Assembly (NCBI RefSeq): GCF_963576675.1
Contig: NC_088919.1
Coordinates: forward strand, 42,616,501 to 42,680,500
Origin: Euphorbia lathyris
Taxonomy: Eukaryota; Streptophyta; Magnoliopsida; Malpighiales; Euphorbiaceae
Reading direction: 5' to 3'
Length of the DNA: 64,000 nt
Below, piece after piece: positions 11,735-20,341 of the stretch (position 1 is its first letter; each line of letters starts with the position of its first letter). Made by a program: the position numbers and the translations under genes. Under the pieces are notes generated by a model, which worked only from the letters and a program-made list of their open reading frames with translations, was not told the origin of the DNA and did no database searches.

Positions 11735-12228
11735 TTACATCAGCAACAACAGAAACCCAACCTATGTATAGTATTATCACTATGTAAAGGTTCAATGTGG
11801 TAAAAACAAGTTGTTGATAACTGATTGATATACTAAGTGTAATAATAAATTAGATAGTATATGATTATTAGGGTGAGTCTTAGACTCTTAATGAAGCTTC
11901 ATGTGTTGTGTTTGAACTTCACCTATATGGACATAAGGAGTGGTGTCGCTCCTAAACAAAGTGTGATCTACTTTTATAATTGTCCATGAAGTCTAGGATG
12001 AGCGCATGGCCATAATAGTGCTACCATTTCTATGAACGTACATTTATATAGAAGTTATGTGTGTGATACCTCCGGTATAACAAAAGGGATTATGGCTCAA
12101 AAGCGACAAGCCGCCATTAATTCCGTTTTCCCTTGAAGTATTACACTAAGTGGAGGTCCAAATCGCAAGATATCGACATTTATGCATAACTCTAATGAGA
12201 TTTGTTTAAACACCAATACATAAAGCCT

Positions 12229-12239
12229 AAGTGGGGGAT
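12229..12239 (+). promoter_or_regulatory. polypurine tract of the copia element
   Basis: AAGTGGGGGAT immediately before the 3' LTR; it primes plus-strand DNA synthesis. The 500 bp between the pol stop and this tract hold no ORF. Confidence 0.85.
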
Positions 12240-12672
12240 TGTTAGATATTAGTCTTTAATATTGGTGTTGTGGAAATTCCACATGGAAAGAATAAGAAGA
12301 AAATCTGTATTTTATATTGTCTAAGAGACATCTGTATTGTCTAGAGACATCTGTATGTCTGGAGATATCTGTATTGTCTAGAGACATCTGTATTTTGGAT
12401 AAAGATAAAACAGTTTTATAACTGTTTTGACAACCAGGTTTTTGGCTATAAATATCCTCAATCCTTCATACCTTTTCACTTACTGTTTTAATTATTTCAA
12501 ATACGTTCATAGGGAAATTAATTGAATTGCTATCATTAATTTCATGTTAGGGAAATCCTAGAGGAAACTTAGTCAGAAACCTAATAGTAATTGATAGTGG
12601 GGGCTAATATTTCCTTAAGAACAGTAATTAATCACGTCCCTATTTTATGTTTGTGATCCCAATTTTCTAACA
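12240..12672 (+). repeat. copia 3' LTR (433 bp)
   Basis: Matches the 5' LTR at 7355-7749. It is longer because an AGACATCTGTATTGTCT-like minisatellite near 12315-12395 has extra units. Confidence 0.93.
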
Positions 12673-12677
12673 GCATG

Positions 12678-13884
12678 ATATAAAATAATAAGTACCTTAA
12701 TTTTAAGATCGACATATCAACACGTATGAAACTCTTCATGATAATCAAAATCAGACAAATGTCAAACTCCTCAATGGAGACAGCAAGGTCCCAAGACCTT
12801 CACCATTGATGACAAGAAAAAAATTCTTCAAAAATAAATGAATCTTGATCACATAAAAGTACTCATAAGGAGTGTTATTTACTTGTTATTTATCAATATT
12901 AACAACTAATGTAACTAAATTTGGTTTGTAACTTATTTTGATAACAAGCTTTAGTATATTGTGGGCTAGAAATCAAATTTAGTATCCTCTATCATCGTTG
13001 ACTATTTTCTTTTTAAGTTCTTTTGAGCATTAGAGAATCGGGCATTATGTAGATACAATTTGCTATTATCTAATTGGGAAGGAAGTAAGAGACTTGTCTT
13101 CCTTATTTTCTCTTCTCACCGTTTTTGTTATCCTAGTTTTTTTTTCTTTGTTCGTTAAGCCTTTTTCTCATTGGATTTTATATTTTGCCGGATCTCTTAA
13201 TCCATTTAAACTGCATCTGTTGTTTATAATCTTTTTATTTGTAACTCTCTCTACTTTAGCAAGAGTGGAAATTATAAATCTTATCCGTAGAACACTAAAT
13301 CTATGGGATTGTAAAAGAAAAGATTCAGATCTGAAAATTAAGAATGGTTTAAATGATGAAGTCTGGAATACAGTTGTTTCTCTGCGAAATTGGAGTTACG
13401 AGAAGTATATTTTCCATTTATTGTTTTTAGTCTTTCAATCTATTTTTTTTTCATACTATTTTTTGGTTTTAGTCCCTCTCAATCTGTTTTTTTTATTTCA
13501 ATATTTTTTTCATACTATTTTTGTTTTTAGTCCCTTAATCTTTTTTATTTCAAAATTTTTCATACTATTTTGTTAAATAATTTTTATAGAATTAATAATA
13601 AATATTGAATTAATTATTTTATTGAATAAAAAATTATTAATTATATATTAATTGAGCGAATCTACAGTGTTTTATAATAAGTGAACCCTAAAATTTGGAA
13701 GTAACAAACCATTATAATGATTTGTTACTTATGTTTATTACATTGGCCTATGTGACACCAAAAACAACAAGGTTTGTGAACAACCATTAGACTATGAAAT
13801 AGTAAATAGGAATGAGATAAAAAAAAACATAGAGAGTAATATTAAGAAGTTTAGATATGTGAAAGGTCCAAAAATGTATTATGC
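12678..13884. other. non-coding stretch with T-rich tandem repeats
   Basis: No supported gene. At 13425-13575 there are three imperfect copies of a T-rich unit of about 50 bp ending CATACTATTTTT and beginning TTTTAGTCCCT. An open frame at 13094-13576 owes its length to this Phe/Leu-rich low-complexity sequence and I do not regard it as coding. Confidence 0.6.
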
Positions 13885-13893
13885 CTAATTTTT

Positions 13894-14767
13894 GGCTTAA
13901 TACATTCTTCACACTCTATACTTGTTCCAAATACAAGAAACTTTAAAAATGTTTTATTAAAAACTTCTATATTTGTTAAATGAACAGTTAACTTTTTAAA
14001 ATTCATGTAGCGGTGGAATAAGGAGATATTTTGAAAAACTTAAAAATGGGTACGTTTTAAACAAAATTCGGATGTCTAATACATAATTTTAAGCAAATTC
14101 AAGGTCCTAATATGCACTTTTCAATAGTGAATAGATCATTTTAAACAAGCATATGTATAAAGGGTAAATTACAACATTGGTCATTAAACTTTACTCATTT
14201 TAACATTGTGGTCATTGAACTTCAATTCTTAAAAGTGATATTACTGAATTTTACATTTTTAATACCAGTGGCTACTCAACTTTAACTAACTCCTCAAAAT
14301 ATCATTCAACAACCTCAAAATGAAAATATTCAAGAGTTAAAACTGTCCAGAACGATATTTACCATGAAACTACATTTTTTATTTTTCAAAATCACATTTT
14401 TTGGAGATTTTTCTCTCAAAAAGTAACACTCTCTCCTAACCAAACAACACCTAAATGACCTAAAAATGAAACTTTTCAAGAATTAAAGTTCCTTAGAATA
14501 TTATTAGCTCTTCGAATATTTTATTTTAAGACCGTCAATGGTCGTTTTGAGGCGTTGAGTGGCTAACGGTATTAAAAAGTATAAAGTTTAGTGACAATAC
14601 CGTTAAGAATTGAAGTTTAGTAGACACAGTGTTAAAATTAGTAAAGTTCAGTGACCATCGGTGTATTTTATCCTATGTATAAGGGGTCAATAGAACAGTT
14701 TCAAGTTTTAAAGTACATGGTTAAGTTAAATTTTTAGAATAAATTCAGGGTAATGATGTATTAAGCC
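13894..14767. mobile_element. MULE-type MITE, split by a second MITE
   Basis: Begins GGCTTAATACAT and ends ATGTATTAAGCC, an exact 12-bp terminal inverted repeat. Flanks are CTAATTTTT (13885-13893) and CTAATGTTT (14768-14776), a 9-bp TSD with one mismatch, which fits the Mutator superfamily. Removing the nested element and one of its TSDs leaves about 352 bp. No coding capacity. Confidence 0.75.
14161..14673. mobile_element. MULE-type MITE nested in the preceding one (513 bp)
   Basis: Perfect 9-bp TSD TATGTATAA at 14152-14160 and 14674-14682. The ends are long imperfect inverted repeats of about 70 bp: the left begins AGGGTAAATTACAACATTGG and the reverse complement of the right begins GGATAAAATACACCGATGG. 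The interior is AT-rich and non-coding. Confidence 0.85.
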
Positions 14768-14776
14768 CTAATGTTT

Positions 14777-15550
14777 AGTTGTTTAATTGTCTCTTCCATT
14801 ACATATATCAATGTAGAAATTTTCAAATATACATTTTGCTAGGAGATTATTATATAATCAAAATCAGAAAAGAAAGTTGGATGTTTGAATGGGTCTAATA
14901 ATCTAACCTATCAAATTAATTAGACCTTAATACATTATGTATCCAATTGCCGGCTAAAGGAGTTTAGTAGTCATGATTTCCACCGCAAAAAAGACAAACT
15001 AATCACACATAATTACAAGGGTTTGCTTAATTTGGTATACGATTATATCATGCATATCCAAATTACACATATTATTTCCTTTTTTAATTATTTGAACTTT
15101 TCAAATTCTGATTCAGTCAAAGTGATTAAAGGTAAAATTTTCCTTGAAAGTATAAACTGAATAATTGTATCAAATTATAAGCACACATATTAATCTCCAA
15201 CTTGAGCAGAAATGTTGTTTCCGAACATAAAAATTTCAAATAAAATGTATTACTTATTTATCCGAATTTTGAAATTGTACTCTTAGCCACCACTTTGATA
15301 TTATAGGCTGTCCTAAATTATGCATGACTTTTTTTTACATAATTTTCTTAATATACGTTTTAATTATTATGCATACAAATCAACAAGATACATCTCAAAA
15401 TAATTTGAAATTATAAAATTCTACAAATTCCAATACAAATATAATTAAGAATTGTAACAATTTAATGCTTACTCACTCATATTAGTAAGTTTAATATATA
15501 TGAATAAATTAGAAAAATAATGTAGAAAATTATCTTTCAAACTATCTTTC
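14777..15550. other. non-coding AT-rich DNA
   Basis: About 770 bp with no ORF, repeat or RNA signature that I can support. Confidence 0.5.
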
Positions 15551-15553
15551 TAT

Positions 15554-15774
15554 GGGGTGTTTGGTAGCTGCTTTTCGACCTCCTGTTTGCCTTTTCACTT
15601 TGAAAAGGAGAGTTTAAGGTGTTTGGTTAGACACCTCCTATTTGCCTTTTGTAGCCGAAAAGTAGCTTTTTATAAAAGCAGTGAATCTCTGCTTTTTGGA
15701 ACAGCAGCCTTTTCAAACAGCAAACAGCAAACCGTAACAGGAAACAGCAAACAGCAGATAAAACAAACGGACCC
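15554..15774. mobile_element. short MITE-like inverted repeat (221 bp)
   Basis: Left end GGGGTGTTTGGTAGCTGC, right end (reverse complement) GGGTCCGTTTGTTTTATC. Such GGGTNNGTTTGG ends are typical of plant Tourist-like or hAT MITEs. Flanking TAT (15551-15553 and 15775-15777) could be a 3-bp TSD. The interior has AAACAGCAAACAGCA repeats. Superfamily is uncertain because the inverted repeats align only with gaps. Confidence 0.5.
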
Positions 15775-15860
15775 TATATTTATTTAAAAGTGGACTATCA
15801 TTTTTGGATTTGTTTGATAGAGAGAAGTAGGGGGGGAAGAATGGTTACTATGCATTTCTA

Positions 15861-15935
15861 GGGTAAATTACATACGTGGCGTACAACTTTATCCATTTTC
15901 ACAATTTGGTATACAACCTTCAATTTTGCACACTA
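15861..15935. repeat. orphan terminal-repeat-like segment
   Basis: GGGTAAATTACATACGTGGC followed by ACTTTATCCATTTTCACAAT resembles the left end of the MITE at 14161 in layout. No matching inverted end is found before the MULE at 16106 or just beyond 45166, so this is probably a half-element. Confidence 0.4.
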
Positions 15936-16105
15936 AAGTGTACAATTTTTTAGTGACTTCTCACTAAAGTGTACATCAGGTAAAAATGACCGGTCAACCA
16001 TGTTAACCACTTGGTCAATGCACCTCATCAATTTTCACTCTTTAAAAATTAAAAGTGGTCATCACATATTATTAAATTACTTTTATACCCTTAATAAAAA
16101 GAATT

Positions 16106-16229
16106 TGGTAAATTACAAAACTGGGTGGGAGGCTCATTTACATTTTAAAACTCATTATCAACCAACTTACATATATAGACTATACCCTTAAAACTTTCCG
16201 AAAATGCCCTTCATATATATATTAGAACT
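16106..16229 (+). repeat. left terminal inverted repeat of the MULE
   Basis: TGGTAAATTACAAAACTGGG pairs with the reverse complement of the right end, which reads GGGAAAATTACAAAAATGGG. Similarity continues through CATTTACATTTTAA, CAACTTACATATATAGACT and CCCTTCATATATATA. Confidence 0.88.
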
Positions 16230-16354
16230 TTTGCATTTCACCCCTAAACCATTCGCGAAACTTGAACGACGAACACTAAAAATCTCGAACGACGAACATC
16301 TTCAACACCTCCAATCTTTACATTTCTTCTTACAGCGACTTCCAACCGATTCCA

Positions 16355-17217
16355 ATGGCAAGAACCGGCAAGAATGTATGTTATTTTGTGATTTCTGATT
16401 AGGTTTTAATGCTTCTATTCCTATACTACGATGATTTTACTTCTCATGCGATTTAGAAGTAGGGTTTGCAAATTTATTGTGTTTTTTCGTTGGTTCATAG
16501 CTTCGTTTTGTTATAATGATACTTAGAAATAGTTAAAATCAGTTGGGGGGACCAAATTTTACAGAATCGACCAGTTCGCGAATATGAGTTTACTTCGCGA
16601 AGATCAAAATCTGCGAAGTAAACTCATGTCCACGAAGCAGTCGATGCATATGCTATTGTTCCGCATATGCAAAGTCGCGAATGCGCTTGTCAGTTCGCGA
16701 ATGTCATATTCGCGAAGTGAGTATTTACTTGACTAATTTGATATACTTTATGATTTGGAAGGGTGATCATTCTAAGTCTAATTCCAAAAAGAGGAAGAGG
16801 ACATCAAAGACACTTAAGAAGAGTATCAAATACGCGTTTAGGTACCCCTACGCCTATGATACGAGAGCTACTATCACAGTTCGTTCTGATGCTGAGGTGA
16901 TGAAGAAAGTGAAACAAAGATTATCCACAGTGCAGTTGGCCATGTTCAGGAAAACATGTTTTGGGCATTTGGTGGACTTCGAAGTGTATTCGTTGTCCTC
17001 TCCTCTATGCCACGGGGTTCTTACAATGGAGATCAATCCGAAAGAGGGTAAATCCGGAGAAATGTGGTTCCAAATCAATGGTGTTGAAGTGAAATTCGGT
17101 CAGCGTGAATTCACACTCATAACCGGATTGATACTAGGTGATCCGTTACCAATTTTTAAACGGATGAGCAATTATAAAAGGGAAAACAGATTGAGGAATC
17201 TCTATTTTGGAGGTAGA
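16355..17217 (+). pseudogene. DUF1985/Ulp1-like gene, 5' part (exons 1 and 2a), split by Sirevirus
   Basis: Exon 1 is 16355-16375 (MARTGKN), followed by a GT-AG intron 16376-16761 in phase 0. Exon 2 starts at 16762 with a basic Lys/Arg/Ser-rich stretch (a possible nuclear signal), then the DUF1985-type domain: a QLAMFRKTCFGHLVDF block near 16935-16985 and WFQINGVEVKFGQREF LITGL near 17064-17135. The frame is open to 17217, where the Sirevirus LTR begins. It resumes in the same frame at 28604, after the insertion and one TSD copy. DUF1985 occurs in plant MULE-borne Ulp1 protease genes; its biochemical role is not established. The start is chosen because ATG 16355 plus consensus splice sites joins exon 2 in frame. 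Confidence 0.75.
16560..16725. repeat. TTCGCGAA / TATGCGAA motif island in intron 1
   Basis: About eight copies or near-copies of TTCGCGAA, TTCGCGAAG, TGCGAAGT and CGCATATGC in 165 bp of otherwise AT-rich DNA. The same motif family recurs at 31465-31700, 40231-40466 and 44522-44800, all inside the MULE. Confidence 0.75.
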
Positions 17218-17803
17218 TGTTGAAACACTTTTCCACATAATTTTGATTTGACAAAATTGTTTAAGTATAATTTAAAATACATATTCTAAACACACTAAGT
17301 TTAAATGCTTTGATTTATTCTACTAATGTGTTTGCTCAATGTTGAGTTAAAACTGTTATAAGACATAAGGATTAAAAGGCCCAAGCCCAATACGGAAGCC
17401 AAGGCCCACTTCAAACAACTCAGTACAACTCGGCCCGCGTATGTCAAGACGTTGCCGTTTTGAACAAAACGCAACTCAGCAAACAGAAGGATCTAGAAGA
17501 CCTTCGGGAACAACTTCAAGATGAAGCTGCTAAGTAGTCTCAACAAAGCATACAAGACAGCAGCTGGCGAAGGAAAACTTCCAGACAAAGTATTTCCCCT
17601 TTGGGCAAAGTTCAGACGACACAGTATGCTGTCCAGTTGACTTTACCATAAAAGGAGAGACAGTCTGCTGAGCTGACCGAGGACAGAAGATACACAATTA
17701 TGATTGGCCGAGAGCTCTGAGAAAGTCAGGATGACAACGACATATAGCCGTTTCCCTCCAACGGTTATTTCGAAATTCGAAATGACCGATGCCCAGACGT
17801 CTC

Positions 17804-17810
17804 TATAAAT
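17804..17810 (+). promoter_or_regulatory. Sirevirus LTR TATA box
   Basis: TATAAAT in CTCTATAAATAGTGCC, 20 bp downstream of a double TTCGAA palindrome at 17768-17784. It is repeated in both copies of the 3' LTR. Confidence 0.7.
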
Positions 17811-18028
17811 AGTGCCATCACAAGCTTCATTAAACATAGAACTTGATCAAGCAGTTACGCTGACCAAATTTCTACAAGTTCTGCAAGCAAAGAAGCAAAG
17901 CAAAATCTTACACTACAATTCTTATATCTGTGTAAAAGTCTAGAGTGATTGTTTCAATCGTCTAAAGTGTCTTAGCAAATCTTTGTATAGGACAAAACAC
18001 TTATCATTTCTAGAGATAGAAAGGAGAG

Positions 18029-18056
18029 GCTGAGTACTCGGTTTTAAGTACTCAGC
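18029..18056 (+). promoter_or_regulatory. LTR hairpin, 10-bp perfect stem
   Basis: GCTGAGTACT and AGTACTCAGC flank an 8-nt loop (18039-18046). It is conserved in the 3' LTR copies at 28073-28100 and 36839-36866. It lies about 220 nt downstream of the TATA box, so it would be in the transcribed R/U5 region. Function unknown. Confidence 0.75.
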
Positions 18057-18545
18057 GAGAGATTAGGATTGAGTAGAGGTATAGAGGAAGGTACTCTTGT
18101 CATACTCAGTTGCTGATATTGTAAAAGGTTTGAGGCTCTACCTTTAAAAAGCTCAGTAGAGGATTCGAAATCTCGGAACGTGTTCCGGGGACAGGACGTA
18201 GGCTTAGAAGAAGCCGAACCTGGATAAATCTGCTGAGTGAAGTATTTCTTACCTTAACTCCTTATATATATTGCTTGCTTTAAATAACCAAGTAAAGAAG
18301 GTCAAGTTGAGTTGTGCGCGCTGAACGTCTGAGCTCAGGAATAGACTCTAAGTGTTATCTCCTGACTCAAGCTAAGAAACTGACCTAGTCACCAGTTCAC
18401 TAAGCCAGTATCTTGCTGTTTACTCAGCACCGCTGTTAAAACCTTTTTCCTTAGAAAAAGAAGTCTGCCCTAATTGCGAAAAAGTTTAAATAGTTCCTAA
18501 CCCCCCTTTGGAACTATACTTGCAACCCTACAAGGGACCAACAAG

Positions 18546-18557
18546 TGGTATCAGAGC
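18546..18557 (+). promoter_or_regulatory. Sirevirus PBS, initiator tRNA-Met
   Basis: TGGTATCAGAGC two bases after the LTR end. Confidence 0.95.
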
Positions 18558-18605
18558 TTAAGAGCTCACTGCTAAAGGTCTAACAACCTTAAGCTGATCC
18601 CTACC

Positions 18606-20336
18606 ATGGGCGAAAACAGCACTCGGTTTCTCCCTGGAAACCAAACAACTCAAATACTGCCTGAGGGGCTGTCCATTACTAGGCCTCCCCTATTCTTCGG
18701 GTCAATCTATACCTTCTGGAAGAATAGGATAAAAAACTTCATTCAGGCTACAAACATGAGTGCCTGGCTGTCTATAGTCCAAGGCCTATTTGTACCTGTC
18801 GAGGTTGTGGCTGGCCTAACAGTTGTAAAAGCTGAGGCCAAATGGACAGAGGATGATCTAAAGAAGCTCCAAAACCATGCTTCGGCTATCAATATGCTTC
18901 ACTGTGCGCTCGATGCTGCAGAATATAACAAAATCTCAGGTTGTGAGTCGGCGCAAGAGATCTGGAAAAAGCTGGAAGTCACCTACGAGGGAACCAATAA
19001 AGTAAAGGAGTCCAAGGTGAATCAGCAGATGAGACTGTACGAGCTGTTCAAGATGAACAATGATGAGGGCATTTCAGACATGAATGCAAGGTTTACCAAC
19101 ATCATTAATGAGCTCAAGAGACTTGGGAAAATCTTCACTGAGGAAGAACAAGTCAAAAAGATACCCAGGAGTCTTCCTAAAGACGGGCAAGCAAAGAAGA
19201 CAGCAGTTGAGGAAGCTCAGGATTTAACCACCTACAAATATGACGAACTCATCGGTTCATTGCTGACCCATGAGATATCCATGAAAAACTTTGAGGTGAA
19301 GGAAAAATCTGAAGACAAGAAGCAGAAATCCCTTGTCATGAAAGCTGACTCCACTGACGGGAGTTCAACTGACGATGAGGAGATGGCTATGTTCACAAGG
19401 AAGATGAAAAGGCTATTCAGGAAGAGTGACAAATACTCTAAAAAACCTTACAGAAAGTTTGATAAGTATAAGGCTGACTCAAGTGACAGCAAATACAAAA
19501 AGGACAGCTCAAAGCCCATTACATGCTTTGAGTGCCATCAAACTGGCCATATTAAGTCAAACTGCCCCACACTGAGGAAAGACAAGAAAAGTGGGAAGAA
19601 GGCAATGGTGGCTACTTGGAGCGACAGCGATGAGTCTTCATCTACAGAAACTGAGGCCACCGAGTCAGCGAAGATATGCTTCATGGCTGACGAACTTGCT
19701 GAGCCATGCGTCTCTGAGCATGCTGACCTATCAGATGACGAGGAGCAATCAAATAAGGTAATTTCTCTTCCCCAGCTCAGAAACGATATGGTTAATGCCC
19801 TGAGTGATCTCTATACACTTGTCAAGAAGTGTAATAAGAAAGTTAGAGCACTCAGCAGGCATTGTGATGAAGTGGAAGAGGTCAAACTGAGTGACCTCAG
19901 ATTCCTTCTTCAGGACAATTCAACTCTGCATGATAACATGAAGATCATGCATGAGTATGTCTCTGAAGTCCAGTCAGTTTCAAAGAAACTGAGAAAGGAC
20001 GTCACAACTATCCAGAACCAACTAAAGGTTCCAAATAAAAGAAACAGTCCTCTGAGAACTCAGTACCAAGGTACTCAGCAGAGATGGAATCCCCAGCGAA
20101 AAGTCCAGTGTGACTTTTGTGGGAAGTTAGGACACACCACTAAGGTGTGCTGGCACGCTCAGCACTGGGGTGCTGACAAGTCAGTGAAACATCCTAAACA
20201 GAAGGTCAGTTGTGACTTCTGTGGAAAGAATGGCCATACTGTCCATGTATGTTGCTATAAAATAAAATATGATGCTTTACCTGTTGCACCTAACAAGCAA
20301 GGTCCCAAAAAGAATTGGGTACCTAAAAGTAACTAG
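18606..20336 (+). CDS. gag: Sirevirus gag, 576 aa, three zinc knuckles
   Basis: Open from ATG 18606, 48 bases after the PBS, to TAG 20334-20336. The N-terminal half is a UBN2/DUF4219-type gag core (FWKNRIKNFIQA; AQEIWKKLEVTYEGT near residues 115-130). A Lys/Ser-rich linker leads to a first CCHC knuckle CFECHQTGHIKSNC near residue 308. After an acidic, probably helical segment come two further knuckles, CDFCGKLGHTTKVC near residue 501 and CDFCGKNGHTVHVC near 538. At 576 aa it is long for a copia gag, as expected for Sireviruses. The pol frame begins right after the stop in the -1 frame with only a few bases of overlap, so pol synthesis would need re-initiation or a shift, or an indel has broken the junction. 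Confidence 0.9.
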   Translation: MGENSTRFLPGNQTTQILPEGLSITRPPLFFGSIYTFWKNRIKNFIQATNMSAWLSIVQGLFVPVEVVAGLTVVKAEAKWTEDDLKKLQNHASAINMLHCALDAAEYNKISGCESAQEIWKKLEVTYEGTNKVKESKVNQQMRLYELFKMNNDEGISDMNARFTNIINELKRLGKIFTEEEQVKKIPRSLPKDGQAKKTAVEEAQDLTTYKYDELIGSLLTHEISMKNFEVKEKSEDKKQKSLVMKADSTDGSSTDDEEMAMFTRKMKRLFRKSDKYSKKPYRKFDKYKADSSDSKYKKDSSKPITCFECHQTGHIKSNCPTLRKDKKSGKKAMVATWSDSDESSSTETEATESAKICFMADELAEPCVSEHADLSDDEEQSNKVISLPQLRNDMVNALSDLYTLVKKCNKKVRALSRHCDEVEEVKLSDLRFLLQDNSTLHDNMKIMHEYVSEVQSVSKKLRKDVTTIQNQLKVPNKRNSPLRTQYQGTQQRWNPQRKVQCDFCGKLGHTTKVCWHAQHWGADKSVKHPKQKVSCDFCGKNGHTVHVCCYKIKYDALPVAPNKQGPKKNWVPKSN

Positions 20337-20341
20337 TTACA

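Larger units (their letters stand above)
7355..12672 (+). mobile_element. Ty1/copia LTR retrotransposon, full length (5.3 kb)
   Basis: Two LTRs (7355-7749 and 12240-12672) with TGTTAGA...TCTAACA ends enclose gag, protease, integrase, reverse transcriptase and RNase H in that order, which defines Ty1/copia. Flanks are GCATA (7350-7354) and GCATG (12673-12677), a 5-bp TSD with one mismatch. A polypurine tract AAGTGGGGGAT precedes the 3' LTR. By eye the LTRs differ by roughly a dozen substitutions plus about 39 bp of extra minisatellite in the 3' LTR, so the insertion is not recent. The usual tRNA-Met PBS is absent. Three in-frame stop codons make it non-functional. Confidence 0.95.
17218..18543 (+). 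repeat. Sirevirus 5' LTR (1,326 bp)
   Basis: TGTTGAAACAC...GGGACCAACA. It contains a TTTCGAAATTCGAAAT element just upstream of a TATA box and a perfect 10-bp hairpin further down. It matches 27262-28598 and 36028-37364. Confidence 0.94.

Noticed and set aside
13094..13576. 160-codon open frame rich in Phe and Leu, apparently a membrane protein
   Set aside because: Its length comes from T-rich tandem repeats; composition is low-complexity, there is no recognisable domain and no promoter or splice context.
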